A stretch of DNA of 61,892 bases from Henriciella sp. GTDB lineage: Bacteria; Pseudomonadota; Alphaproteobacteria; Caulobacterales; Hyphomonadaceae. Each line of letters opens with the position of its first letter. Within the stretch, counting starts at the first letter, position 1. The DNA lies in the NCBI GenBank assembly GCA_021776655.1, contig JAJFFK010000011.1:1-61892 (forward strand). The letters run 5' to 3'. Shown here piece after piece: positions 17,232-26,110 of this stretch. A program made the position numbers and the translations under genes. The notes beneath the pieces were generated by a model that had not been told where the DNA came from, ran no database searches, and saw only the letters and a list, made by a program, of their open reading frames with translations.

Positions 17232-18977
17232 ATGAAATTCTCCATGTCAGGTGTACAACAACTCGGGCGAGCTCTTATGCTGCCCATCGCTGTGCTTCCC
17301 GCTGCAGGTCTGTTCTTGCGACTTGGCCAGCCGGATATGTTCGACATTGCCTTTGTTGCGGCGGCGGGACAGGCGCTGTTTGCCAATCTAGGCCTTCTGT
17401 TTGCGATTGGTGTCGCGGTTGGTTTTGCCAAGGGCGGCCATGGCGCAGCCGGGCTCGCAGGCGTGGTCTGCTATTTCGTTACGGTGTTCGGGGCCAAGGT
17501 CTTTATCGACATTCCGCCAGACCTTCTGACCGATGTACCAGAAGCTTACACCAATCTCGTCACCGCCAACCTGAGAGAGAGTACCATCTCGCGTATCTCT
17601 GTGCCGATTGGCATCTTGAGCGGCGTGACAGCCGGGATGTTGTACAATCGTCTCGCGGGGATCAGCTTACCGGATTATCTCGCCTTCTTTGGTGGCAAGC
17701 GTTTCGTGCCGATTGTTTCTGCCGTCGTTGGCATGGTCTTCGCGGTCATCATTGGTTTGGGCATTGATGCGATCAATTCCGGCGTGACGGCGTTCAGCGA
17801 GATGATCATGAATGCGGGCGGACTTGGTCTCTTTGCTTATGGTGTCCTCAACCGGTTGCTGATCGTTACCGGCATGCACCATATTCTGAATAATATTGCC
17901 TGGTTTGTCGTCGGTGACTTCAATGGCGCGACAGGAGATCTCAATCGATTTTTTGCTGGCGATCCGGATGCGGGTGGCTTCATGGCCGGGTTTTTCCCGG
18001 TGATGATGTTCGGCTTGCCAGCTGCTTGTTATGCGATGTACCGCCAAGCCCGGCCCGAGCGCCGCAAAGAAGTTGGCGGTATGCTTGGCTCGATGGCTCT
18101 GACATCTTTCCTGACAGGAGTGACGGAGCCGATTGAGTTCACTTTCATGTTCCTCGCGCCGATGCTCTATCTGCTCCATGCTGTGCTGACTGGCATCTCA
18201 ATGGCCCTGATGGACTTTCTCAGCGTGAAGCTTGGCTTTGGGTTTTCGGCGGGACTCTTTGATTACGTCATCAATTTCACAGCGGCGAGTAACCCGCTAT
18301 TCCTTATACCGTTCGGGCTGGCCTATGGCGCGATCTATTATTTCCTCTTCTCGTTTGCGATCCGCAAGTTTGACCTGAAGACGCCGGGCCGTGAGATTGT
18401 TTCTGCAGAGGCATCTGGCTCAACAGCTGTCGCTAAGTCTGGAGATGAGAGCGAGGCCTATATTCTTGCGCTTGGTGGGCGTGAGAACCTGATCAGTGTT
18501 GGCGCGTGTACGACTCGGCTCAGGCTGGAAATCAATGACCCGGATAAGATCAATGAAACCGATCTGAAACTGCTCGGTGCCAGAGGCTTCGTCAGGCCCT
18601 CCGCAAAGACATTGCAGGTCATCATTGGCCCGAAAGCCGAGCTTATGGCCGACAGAATGAATGAGCGGCTCGGCATGGATGAAATGGCTCCATCGACCAG
18701 TGCACCTAAGGCTGCTCCTGGCGCTCAGGTGCTGAGAACGGCTAAACTGCCTCAGGAACTTGCCGCTGCTTTTGGAGGCAAAAGCAATATCAGTGAGCTG
18801 TTGCTGGCTGCCGGAAACCGCCTGATTGTTCGCATTAAAGACGCCTCTCTCCTCGCATCAGATCAGATCGACAGCCTGCCTTTGCATAAAGTAATTTCAG
18901 GCGCAGGCAGTGACGGTCTGCATCACTTTCTGGTCAATGATGAAATAATGCTTGGGCAAATCGCTGCACTGGCTTGA
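17232..18977 (+). CDS. nagE: PTS N-acetylglucosamine permease EIICB
   Basis: 581-aa inner-membrane transporter that imports GlcNAc and phosphorylates it. The EIIC domain (about 1-375) has many hydrophobic helices and the substrate-site motif GMHHILNNIAW (H216/H217), plus the TSFLTGVTEPIEF motif. EIIB (about 405-490) has the phosphorylated C426 in SVGACTTRLRLE. After a linker comes a second EIIB-like domain (about 510-581, FGGKSNISELLLAAGNRLIVR), in which the active cysteine is replaced by alanine. It therefore cannot carry phosphate and may be regulatory or structural. Start 17232 has GGAG 7 nt upstream. The 96 bp after the stop hold no clear terminator. Confidence 0.92.
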   Translation: MKFSMSGVQQLGRALMLPIAVLPAAGLFLRLGQPDMFDIAFVAAAGQALFANLGLLFAIGVAVGFAKGGHGAAGLAGVVCYFVTVFGAKVFIDIPPDLLTDVPEAYTNLVTANLRESTISRISVPIGILSGVTAGMLYNRLAGISLPDYLAFFGGKRFVPIVSAVVGMVFAVIIGLGIDAINSGVTAFSEMIMNAGGLGLFAYGVLNRLLIVTGMHHILNNIAWFVVGDFNGATGDLNRFFAGDPDAGGFMAGFFPVMMFGLPAACYAMYRQARPERRKEVGGMLGSMALTSFLTGVTEPIEFTFMFLAPMLYLLHAVLTGISMALMDFLSVKLGFGFSAGLFDYVINFTAASNPLFLIPFGLAYGAIYYFLFSFAIRKFDLKTPGREIVSAEASGSTAVAKSGDESEAYILALGGRENLISVGACTTRLRLEINDPDKINETDLKLLGARGFVRPSAKTLQVIIGPKAELMADRMNERLGMDEMAPSTSAPKAAPGAQVLRTAKLPQELAAAFGGKSNISELLLAAGNRLIVRIKDASLLASDQIDSLPLHKVISGAGSDGLHHFLVNDEIMLGQIAALA

Positions 18978-19073
18978 GTATTCGCTGCTGATGCCCCAAT
19001 TGGAATTGATATGACAGAGACGACATCTTCCTGCCGGTCCACGCGTCTATTGGTTCTTGTTGAGCGGCAATAA

Positions 19074-19811
19074 TCAAGTGCTCAACTCAGCGACAAAATC
19101 ATATGTATCACCGCGATAATAGGAACGCGCGATTTCAACTATTCGCCCATCTTCCAAAAATCCGCGTCGTTCGACGAGTAGTCCCGCGGCATTCTCAGTG
19201 GTTTGAAGTAACCCGGCCTGCTCTTCGTTGAACAATATGGCGCGCAGACGTTGCAGTGCGCGGACAGGGCGAAAGCCGGTTTCACCTAGCGCCACATATA
19301 GTGATGAAGTTACGGCATTGATTGATGGGAGACAGAATGCAGGAACAATTGTGTACTCGATGGACATCGGTGAATTGTCAGCGAATCTAAGCCGGTGAAA
19401 GCGATATATATTCATGCCGGGACTCAGCCCAAAATTCATAATTTCCTCTGGTGTGACCTTGCTTACTTTTTTTTCAAGCCACTCGCTGCGCGGCGTAAAA
19501 CCACGCGCCACCATATCTTCGGAAAAGGATGTTAACTGCGAGAAGTTCTTCTCGACACGATTTGAAACGAACGTGCCAGCTCCCTGCCTGCGGGTCAGCA
19601 GACCTTCTTTGACAAGACCTTCAAGGGCTTTGCGAACTGTAATCCGTGATATTGTGAATTCAGCTGCAATATCGCGCTCACCGGGCAGTAGTTCGTCAGG
19701 GAGCAGTTTGTTCTCTTCAATCGCCTTGCGTAGCTTGCCCTGCAATTGCTTGTACAGAGGCTCTCTGGCTGTTTCATCGAGTGGTCCAACGGATTCAGCA
19801 AAGGGTGCCAT
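19074..19811 (-). CDS. Second GntR-family (HutC subfamily) regulator
   Basis: 245-aa paralogue of the regulator at 13366-14136. It has the same architecture and long similar stretches: EPLYKQLQGKLRKAI, ITVRKALEGLVKEGLLTRRQGAGTFV, VEKNFSQLTSFSEDM, RPVRALQRLRAI, SYYRGDTYDFVAEL. It is divergent from the TonB receptor gene at 20099, with inverted repeats between them, so it probably controls uptake of chitin oligomers in the same regulon. The two paralogues may respond to the same sugar phosphate or divide the targets. Confidence 0.85.
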   Translation of the reverse strand: MAPFAESVGPLDETAREPLYKQLQGKLRKAIEENKLLPDELLPGERDIAAEFTISRITVRKALEGLVKEGLLTRRQGAGTFVSNRVEKNFSQLTSFSEDMVARGFTPRSEWLEKKVSKVTPEEIMNFGLSPGMNIYRFHRLRFADNSPMSIEYTIVPAFCLPSINAVTSSLYVALGETGFRPVRALQRLRAILFNEEQAGLLQTTENAAGLLVERRGFLEDGRIVEIARSYYRGDTYDFVAELST

Positions 19812-19850
19812 TTAGCCTCTTCTCAGTGTGTAACACTTTATTGATCTATA

Positions 19851-19886
19851 ACCATACCACATCACTACCACTTAAGTTGCAAGTGG
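19851..19886. promoter_or_regulatory. Inverted repeats upstream of the second GntR gene
   Basis: ACCATACCAC (19851-19860) is the exact reverse complement of GTGGTATGGT at 20002-20011, near the receptor promoter. CCACTT (19868-19873) pairs with AAGTGG (19881-19886) around a 7-nt centre. Placement before both divergent genes suggests regulator binding, perhaps with looping. Confidence 0.4.
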
Positions 19887-19988
19887 CGTCAATTTATTAT
19901 GCACTTAAATGCTGAAATATTCATTCATGTCAAAATTATCCCGTAAACATTATAAGCCACGGCATAGCATATTTTCTATTACGAGGGA

Positions 19989-20023
19989 TTGACGCCCTCA
20001 AGTGGTATGGTAATAGGTATTAC
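19989..20023 (+). promoter_or_regulatory. Promoter and overlapping operator of the GlcNAc-locus TonB receptor
   Basis: TTGACG (19989-19994), a 16-nt spacer and TAATAG (20011-20016) make a plausible promoter. The palindrome GTAATA-GG-TATTAC (20010-20023) overlaps the -10, the expected place for a repressor. It shares GGTATTA with the site at 14175. A good ribosome binding site (GGGAGGA) precedes the ATG at 20099. Confidence 0.5.
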
Positions 20024-20098
20024 ATTGTGCTCAAAGGTATGCAATTGAGCCTTATGAACCTGCTTCGAGCGGAGTTTCACAAAAGGGAGGAATTATAA

Positions 20099-22975
20099 AT
20101 GAAATCTTACAAGGGACTTTTAGTCGGAACAGTGAGTGTGTGTGCTCTCTTTGTTGGCGCTGATGCTTTTGCGCAAACGCAGACAGAAAATGAGACCTCA
20201 GAGCGGCGGCTGGATTCGGTTACAGTGACAGCTCAGAAACGTGAAGAAAATTTGCAGGATGTGCCGATTGCGATAAGTGTCGTTTCCGGGGAGCGTCTTG
20301 CTCAACAATCTGTTGATTCACTGAAAGATATCGGGCAGCTCGTTTCAGGCATCTCGATCCGGGAAAATAATGATCAACGTAATGTCGGGTTTCTGATCAG
20401 AGGTATTGGCTCAAACCAGTCCTTCATTGGTATTGAGCCAAGCGCTGCGGTGAATGTTGATGGTGAGGTTCTGGCCAGGAACTCATCCTTGTTCGGTGAT
20501 ATCGGAGATGTTGAGTCAGTCTCGATCCTGAAAGGACCTCAAGGCACTCTGTTTGGCAAGAACACTGTTGCGGGTGCAATGGTTGTGAGAACGAACAGGC
20601 CATCCCTCGATGGCAATGCAGGTAATTTCAAGCTTACCTTGGCCGAGTCCGGTTCCAGTACAGTGGGAGAGTACAATGTCCATGGCATGTACAATATGGT
20701 CTTGGATGATAAATCTGCTCTCCGCGTCAATTTCTATCAAAAAGACCAGGATGGTTGGGTAGAAAATGTCTTCGAGGGCGGCCCCAATGGCGGCGAGAGC
20801 GATGGCATTGGCGGACGTGTCCAATACATGCGTAAGCTGAATGATAACACGGAATTCTTGTTGCGAGCTGACTATCAGGATGTTGATTTTGGGCCAGGTA
20901 TCAGGGTTTTTATACAGCGTGACGATTTCACGATCGGGTCAAATTTTGGCCAGATACCCCAAGCGGTTATAGATGGCCTGAATCTCTCTCCCGATGCTTT
21001 ACAGAGCTTACTGACGACGAACTTGCATGAGATTTCAAACACACCCTTCGGCGAGTTCAATGATCGTACATCGGCTGCAAATAATCGTGACTATGGTGGA
21101 AGAAATTCATTCGGTACGTCGCTGGAAGTCAACCACACACTGGGGTCTGGCCACGAATTGACGTTTACGTCTCATTATCGCGACACGCACCTCTTCACCA
21201 ATGACTCGCTCATCGGGACAGCGGTTAACGCTTTCCCCCTTAACTTTGCTGGGCCGGTAGACAGCCAGACATTTCAGAATGAATTCCGGGTTGCATCTCC
21301 ACTCGGCGACAAGTTCGATTATGTCGCTGGTGCCTTCTATTTGCACTCGAAGGTGACGCGAAATCAGAAGGTGCTGGTCTGTCAGGATCCTGGTTTTGAA
21401 AACAGCACAATTGACGCCAATTTCAATGTGGTCAATTGTGCTGGTCAGCCCCATACATTCGACAATGTTGCGGCTGCAACGGCGCTGAATGCGAATGGCT
21501 TTGCATTTACCGACACATTCTTCAATCGTGAACTACGGGACAATGATTTGATCACGGATAATGCTGCCATTTTTGGCCAGCTGAATTTCCATGTGACAGA
21601 TCAGTTAACGGCTGTATTTGGTGGTCGCCTCTTGTACGAAAATCAGGACTTCAGCCTTGATGTTCGTGATGATGGTTTGCCAAATATTGATATCAGGCCA
21701 AACGTCTTATGGATCTTTGACGCTGATGGGAATCGGATACCGATTGGCGGGCCGGACTCTGTCGCCGGCGGAAGAATTTTTGTGACTAACCCGTTCTTTG
21801 GGCAAGTTACAGACAATCCCGGGGCAGATTTCGATCAACGTGATCCTTCGGCACCTTTAGTCACGCAGTCCAAGAGTAATAATGATACAGCCTTTACCTA
21901 TAAGGCGGCTTTGCAATTCTCGCCGACAGACGACATCATGCTGTATGGCGGATACTCGACCGGTTACAAAGGCGTGGGTTGGTTTACTGACAGTGATGTC
22001 CGGCAGGACGATCTTGATACCAGATATCCAATTCCGCCGGAGGAATCCAGAAACATTGAATTTGGCCTGCGGTCAGAATGGTTTGATGGAAGATTCCGGT
22101 TCAATGCGACCTATTTTGATACCAAGTTTGAGCACTACCAGGATCGTCTCAGGACACTTGATTTCGATATCTTCCCGGTCGTCAATGGTGGCTTGCAGAA
22201 TATTGGCAATGATCCAACGGCCAGTGGTCAGCCGGTTCGCAAATTTGATATCATTGATGCGGGTACTCTGAATACTGACGGTGTGGATATTGAAGCGATC
22301 ATTGGTGTCACTGATAATCTTACACTTAGCGGTAGCTGGAGCCGTGTGAATGCGCGGTTTGCTGACACCAATGTGCTCATAAATTGCGGTACGGCAACTT
22401 CCAATGGTCAGCCAGCTGATGCATGTACGCCCGTAATCAATTTCGGTGAGTTCTTCGATTTCACATTCCCACGCAGAGGTCAGTTCTTTGAACTTGACGG
22501 AGCCAGACTGGCAAATGCACCGAGAGATACGATAAATGCCGATGCTACTTATGATTTCGATGTCAATTCGTGGAACAGCTATATCCGTTGGAATTATCGC
22601 TACAAGTCTGTTGAGTTTACCAATCACGGTGGCTCTGCGAATAATGATGACAGCACAACAATGCCGGCGATCGGCATTCACAATCTGTTTCTTGGCGTAA
22701 GTTCACCTGACGAGAAATACAGATTTACGGTCTTTGCAAAAAACCTGTTCAATGATCACTACTTCGCCCGCAAAACGAATTTCGGTGATGGTCTGGCAGA
22801 ACGCCTGGTTGGCACATATCCAACAGTTGTGCCTGAACTTGTTGGTGTCGCTCAGGCCTACCCGACTTACGGCGCAGTGCCCGATGGCAGGTTCTTCCGG
22901 CAGCGGCCAGAGCACGGCAATGTGCCGCGTGATTTTGATCGCTACATAGGGGTTAGTTTTGAGATGAGCTTCTAA
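20099..22975 (+). CDS. TonB-dependent outer-membrane receptor, probable chitooligosaccharide transporter
   Basis: 958-aa outer-membrane active transporter. It has a signal peptide (about 1-25, ending ADAFAQ) and a TonB-box-like segment (DSVTVTAQKR). The plug domain contains DVPIAISVVSGE, FLIRGIG and VSILKGPQGTLFGKNTVAGA. A large beta-barrel ends in a terminal aromatic strand (YIGVSFEMSF). Location between a GntR regulator of the nag type and GH20 suggests chitin oligomers as substrate, which is an inference. It probably belongs with the NagP/SusC-independent receptors of alphaproteobacteria. Four genes of an unusual modification/chaperone cassette follow. Confidence 0.93.
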   Translation: MKSYKGLLVGTVSVCALFVGADAFAQTQTENETSERRLDSVTVTAQKREENLQDVPIAISVVSGERLAQQSVDSLKDIGQLVSGISIRENNDQRNVGFLIRGIGSNQSFIGIEPSAAVNVDGEVLARNSSLFGDIGDVESVSILKGPQGTLFGKNTVAGAMVVRTNRPSLDGNAGNFKLTLAESGSSTVGEYNVHGMYNMVLDDKSALRVNFYQKDQDGWVENVFEGGPNGGESDGIGGRVQYMRKLNDNTEFLLRADYQDVDFGPGIRVFIQRDDFTIGSNFGQIPQAVIDGLNLSPDALQSLLTTNLHEISNTPFGEFNDRTSAANNRDYGGRNSFGTSLEVNHTLGSGHELTFTSHYRDTHLFTNDSLIGTAVNAFPLNFAGPVDSQTFQNEFRVASPLGDKFDYVAGAFYLHSKVTRNQKVLVCQDPGFENSTIDANFNVVNCAGQPHTFDNVAAATALNANGFAFTDTFFNRELRDNDLITDNAAIFGQLNFHVTDQLTAVFGGRLLYENQDFSLDVRDDGLPNIDIRPNVLWIFDADGNRIPIGGPDSVAGGRIFVTNPFFGQVTDNPGADFDQRDPSAPLVTQSKSNNDTAFTYKAALQFSPTDDIMLYGGYSTGYKGVGWFTDSDVRQDDLDTRYPIPPEESRNIEFGLRSEWFDGRFRFNATYFDTKFEHYQDRLRTLDFDIFPVVNGGLQNIGNDPTASGQPVRKFDIIDAGTLNTDGVDIEAIIGVTDNLTLSGSWSRVNARFADTNVLINCGTATSNGQPADACTPVINFGEFFDFTFPRRGQFFELDGARLANAPRDTINADATYDFDVNSWNSYIRWNYRYKSVEFTNHGGSANNDDSTTMPAIGIHNLFLGVSSPDEKYRFTVFAKNLFNDHYFARKTNFGDGLAERLVGTYPTVVPELVGVAQAYPTYGAVPDGRFFRQRPEHGNVPRDFDRYIGVSFEMSF

Positions 22976-23019
22976 TCGGTCGGCGTTTGAGTGGTTGAGG
23001 TGTGAGTTCCTGTGGCAAT

Positions 23020-23060
23020 GAGCGGTCAGGTCCGACCATAAAGAGTTGGACTGACCGCTC
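23020..23060 (+). terminator. Hairpin downstream of the TonB receptor gene
   Basis: GAGCGGTCAG (23020-23029) and CTGACCGCTC (23051-23060) are perfect 10-bp arms around a 21-nt loop, whose ends TCC/GGA may extend the stem. The sequence that follows (TTCGATATGG) is only weakly T-rich. It may be a partial terminator that lowers expression of the genes after the abundant receptor. Confidence 0.5.
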
Positions 23061-23193
23061 TTCGATATGGTTTCTGAGTAGGCTGAATGTGTAGCAGGTA
23101 CTGCATATCATCAGTCCGTTCAGATTCTGTAATTGTCTGCCCTATCGTTACTATTCTTGAGCAGGCTAGCTGACATGAACGCTCAGATATTGC

Positions 23194-24912
23194 ATGGTTG
23201 GGAATAGATTGCCGATGGAACCTGGTGTGATGACGAAGCAGATTTCAAGACGTCTGAGCCCCGCACGCGAGAAGCGGTATTTTCAGCGTGCGAAGCTCCT
23301 GAGTTCAACCGACCCATTCTACGCGCTTGATTATGTTCATAAACTTCTGGATGGCGAGGTCTGCACGTCTGAAGCACACCAACTTGAAGCAACACTCTTG
23401 TTGCAGCTGGGTTGTGGTACATTCGCAGCAAAGGCGACTGAAAGAGCACTCAAAGCAGGTGGTGATCCATTGCCGCTGCTCTTGCTACTGCTCAAATGCC
23501 ATTTGTCCGCATATAACAGAAAGCCTGCTGCAATCATTCTTGAACGGTTGCTTGAATTTGGTGCATTGCCGGATCAAGCCAAAGCGGAGATTGCCCATGG
23601 TGCACAGGAGATCCATCAATACGATGTAGCCGAGCGATTGTATCTGGAATTGCTGGAGTCTGATCCGCGAAATTGCAAATATCTGATCAATCTCGGCTAT
23701 GCCTATCAGAAGAATGGCAACATGCAGGAGGCTGAGCGGTGTTATCGCAGCGCAATTGAACAGAAACCCGATTCAGCAAACGCGCTGAGGTTACTGTCAT
23801 CCGTACGCAAGCAAACTTCCGACGATAATTGTCGTAAATTGATCAGCGACGCGATGCCAGATTTAGATAAAGCGTCAGAGGAATATGTTACCGCCGCTTA
23901 TGCGCTGGGTAAAACCTGTGAAGATCTTGGCGAATATGAGAGTGCCTTTGAAAATTTCAAAGCGGGCGCAGACGCGATGCATCCCAAACTGCCATACAGT
24001 ACAAGTGCTGTAAAAAGAACATTTGAGATTACCAAGACCTACTTTGACCACCCGCAGCGTCAGCACGCAGTCTCCAAGTCGTCTGCGGTGCACTCAACGG
24101 ATGAAAGCCTGAAGGTGCAGCCGCGACAAGAGCCCCTCTTTATCCTCGGCATGCCACGTACAGGCAGTACACTGATAGATCGTATTCTATGCAGTCATAG
24201 TGAAGCCACATCAATGGGTGAGCTTGGTTGCTTCAAGGAAGCAATGAAAGTTGTCACCGGATATGGCGGAGGAGAAGGTTTCCATGAGCATTTTTACAGC
24301 ACTGTTGACCGCGAGATTGATCTCCCGAAATTGGGGGCCACATATATAGAAGCTGCCTCGCCGACGGATTTTTCGGGTCGCTTTTTCATCGACAAATACC
24401 CAATGAACTTCATGGACCTCGGCCTCATCGCCGATACTTTGCCGCGTGCGCGATTTATACATACGCTCAGGACCCCCTTGGATACGGTGTTCGCCAATTT
24501 CAAACAGCTTTTTACATTGGGTTTTTATCACTATTCATACTCGATCGCCGAATGTGCAGAATATTACCTTCAATATCAGGAGCTTATGGCATACTGGAAG
24601 CAGCGATTGCCCGGCCGCATTCTCGATGTGCAATACGAAGACCTCGTAAATAATACTGAACCGCAGATCAGGAGAATCTTGGATTTTCTTGACTTGGACT
24701 GGCAGGCGGATTGCCTTGCTTTTTATAATAATAGCAAGCCGGTTGATACGGCCAGTCTGAGCCAGGTGCGTCAGCCGATCTACAAATCAGCGATCGGTCA
24801 TTGGCGACATTATGAGGCATTTCTTTCTGAAGCCATAACCATCTTCAACGCTGCGGGCGTGAATATTGATACAGACATCGCCGGAAACGGCTCCTCGAGG
24901 CATGAGCGATGA
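23194..24912 (+). CDS. TPR-repeat sulfotransferase family protein
   Basis: 572-aa protein. The N-terminal half (about 1-280) is tetratricopeptide-like, for example NLGYAYQKNGNMQEAERCYRSAIEQKPDS. The C-terminal half is a PAPS-dependent sulfotransferase. The 5'-phosphosulfate loop is FILGMPRTGSTLIDRIL (about 316-332), and the 3'-phosphate region is ARFIHTLRTPLDTVFANF. No signal peptide is seen, so it should act in the cytoplasm. TPR-sulfotransferases resembling protein-tyrosine sulfotransferases are widespread in alphaproteobacteria, mostly with unknown substrates. The start is uncertain: in-frame ATGs exist at 23194, 23215 and 23230, without a strong ribosome binding site. The stop overlaps the next ATG by 4 bp. 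Confidence 0.85.
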   Translation: MVGNRLPMEPGVMTKQISRRLSPAREKRYFQRAKLLSSTDPFYALDYVHKLLDGEVCTSEAHQLEATLLLQLGCGTFAAKATERALKAGGDPLPLLLLLLKCHLSAYNRKPAAIILERLLEFGALPDQAKAEIAHGAQEIHQYDVAERLYLELLESDPRNCKYLINLGYAYQKNGNMQEAERCYRSAIEQKPDSANALRLLSSVRKQTSDDNCRKLISDAMPDLDKASEEYVTAAYALGKTCEDLGEYESAFENFKAGADAMHPKLPYSTSAVKRTFEITKTYFDHPQRQHAVSKSSAVHSTDESLKVQPRQEPLFILGMPRTGSTLIDRILCSHSEATSMGELGCFKEAMKVVTGYGGGEGFHEHFYSTVDREIDLPKLGATYIEAASPTDFSGRFFIDKYPMNFMDLGLIADTLPRARFIHTLRTPLDTVFANFKQLFTLGFYHYSYSIAECAEYYLQYQELMAYWKQRLPGRILDVQYEDLVNNTEPQIRRILDFLDLDWQADCLAFYNNSKPVDTASLSQVRQPIYKSAIGHWRHYEAFLSEAITIFNAAGVNIDTDIAGNGSSRHER

Positions 24913-25517
24913 ATTTGCAAACGGATATGCTCATGTTGGGGGAGTTCGACATTGCTGGTCTTGCCGATCAGGTGCGGCTCATTTCCGATCATGACTGGTC
25001 TGAAGACCAGAAACGTCAGGAGATCTTCGAAGCGCATACGCACACGCAAACGATCAAGCTCCTCTTTGATCCTGATTATCGTCATAGTGATCCGACACGG
25101 CATTCTGCATTTGATACATACGAGCTGATGCTTGCGCCGCTGATGGCGCATATCGAGCACAATTACCAAAAGACGATGCGGCAGAGGAAGGTGGTCTCCA
25201 GGAATGGGCCAGGATATTTCATTCGAGTTATCTTGACACGCCTATTGCCGCATAGCGAAATTACGCCGCATGCGGATGATGGGCATTCACTGAAATGCTG
25301 CCATAGAATTCATGTTCCAATTATCACAAACACGGATTGTACTTTCAGGGTGGGTGCATCTGCGCGCCATATGCGAGTTGGTGAAATGTGGGAGATTAAT
25401 AACCGCCGTGTGCACGCCGTGAATAATGATGGCGACGCGGCGCGAGTTCATCTCATCATGGATTATGTGCAACCAGGTGAAAAAGTGTTCGACACGGAAG
25501 GCACGCTGACGGCGTAA
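24909..25517 (+). CDS. Aspartyl/asparaginyl beta-hydroxylase-like dioxygenase
   Basis: 202-aa cytoplasmic Fe(II)/2-oxoglutarate enzyme of the AspH family (PF05118). Signature residues are PHADDGHS with H121 and D123, the RIHVPIITN strand, GEMWEINN, H169 in RRVHAV, and R179 in ARVHLIMDY as the likely 2-oxoglutarate contact. Family members hydroxylate Asp or Asn side chains in peptides. Overlap with the sulfotransferase (ATGA) and closeness to secB indicate one operon. The target is unknown. The short length means that only the catalytic domain is present. Confidence 0.85.
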   Translation: MNLQTDMLMLGEFDIAGLADQVRLISDHDWSEDQKRQEIFEAHTHTQTIKLLFDPDYRHSDPTRHSAFDTYELMLAPLMAHIEHNYQKTMRQRKVVSRNGPGYFIRVILTRLLPHSEITPHADDGHSLKCCHRIHVPIITNTDCTFRVGASARHMRVGEMWEINNRRVHAVNNDGDAARVHLIMDYVQPGEKVFDTEGTLTA

Positions 25518-25591
25518 GATGGGTTAAGGTGCGCAGCGGGTACTCCCGGCTGGCAGTCGTGAAAGAAGTAATTTTCTATTGGAGATATGAG

Positions 25592-26047
25592 ATGACCGAG
25601 GACCAGCAAAAAGCGAGTGAAGCGTTTTCCATCAAGCGGGTATTTGTGAAGGACTTTTCCTTTGAGGCACCGGGTGGCGCAAACACTTTTACCAATCCCT
25701 GGAACCCTGATGTAAATGTAGATGTAGAGGTGGCAGAGGAAACGCTTGCCGAAGATGTCTATGAAGTTGTGCTGACGCTGACAGTTACGGTCAATAACGC
25801 CGATACAACCGCATTCATGATTGAAGTTCTGCAAGGGGGTATCTTTTCTTGCGCGCGCTTTTCACAAGATCAACTGCATCGGATCCTGCACACATACTGC
25901 CCGAATATCCTGTTTCCATATGCGCGTGAGGCAATTGACAGCATGGTTGTGAAGGGCAGCTTCCCGGCCTTGATGATAGAACCGGTTAATTTCGACGCCT
26001 TGTACAATGAACACTTGGGCGATGCAGGGGCCATCCCGGGTGTGTAG
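25592..26047 (+). CDS. secB: SecB-like protein-export chaperone, operon-borne paralogue
   Basis: 151-aa SecB family protein. It matches SecB from SIKRVFVKDFSFEAPGGANTF through NVDVEVAEETLAEDVYEVVLTLTVTV and EVLQGGIFSC to LHTYCPNILFPYAREAIDSMVVKGSFPALMIEPVNFDALY, the typical beta-strand and helix order. SecB tetramers hold outer-membrane precursors unfolded for SecA. The ordinary secB gene is normally elsewhere with housekeeping neighbours, so this copy inside a receptor/modification operon looks specialised. I chose ATG 25592 because GGAG lies 8 nt upstream. A longer frame from 25529 adds a region unlike SecB. Confidence 0.88.
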   Translation: MTEDQQKASEAFSIKRVFVKDFSFEAPGGANTFTNPWNPDVNVDVEVAEETLAEDVYEVVLTLTVTVNNADTTAFMIEVLQGGIFSCARFSQDQLHRILHTYCPNILFPYAREAIDSMVVKGSFPALMIEPVNFDALYNEHLGDAGAIPGV

Positions 26048-26110
26048 CGTAAATCCAGACCCTTGGAACATACAGGACAGACGCGCCTGCCAGGCAGGAG
26101 GCAAACGGGT

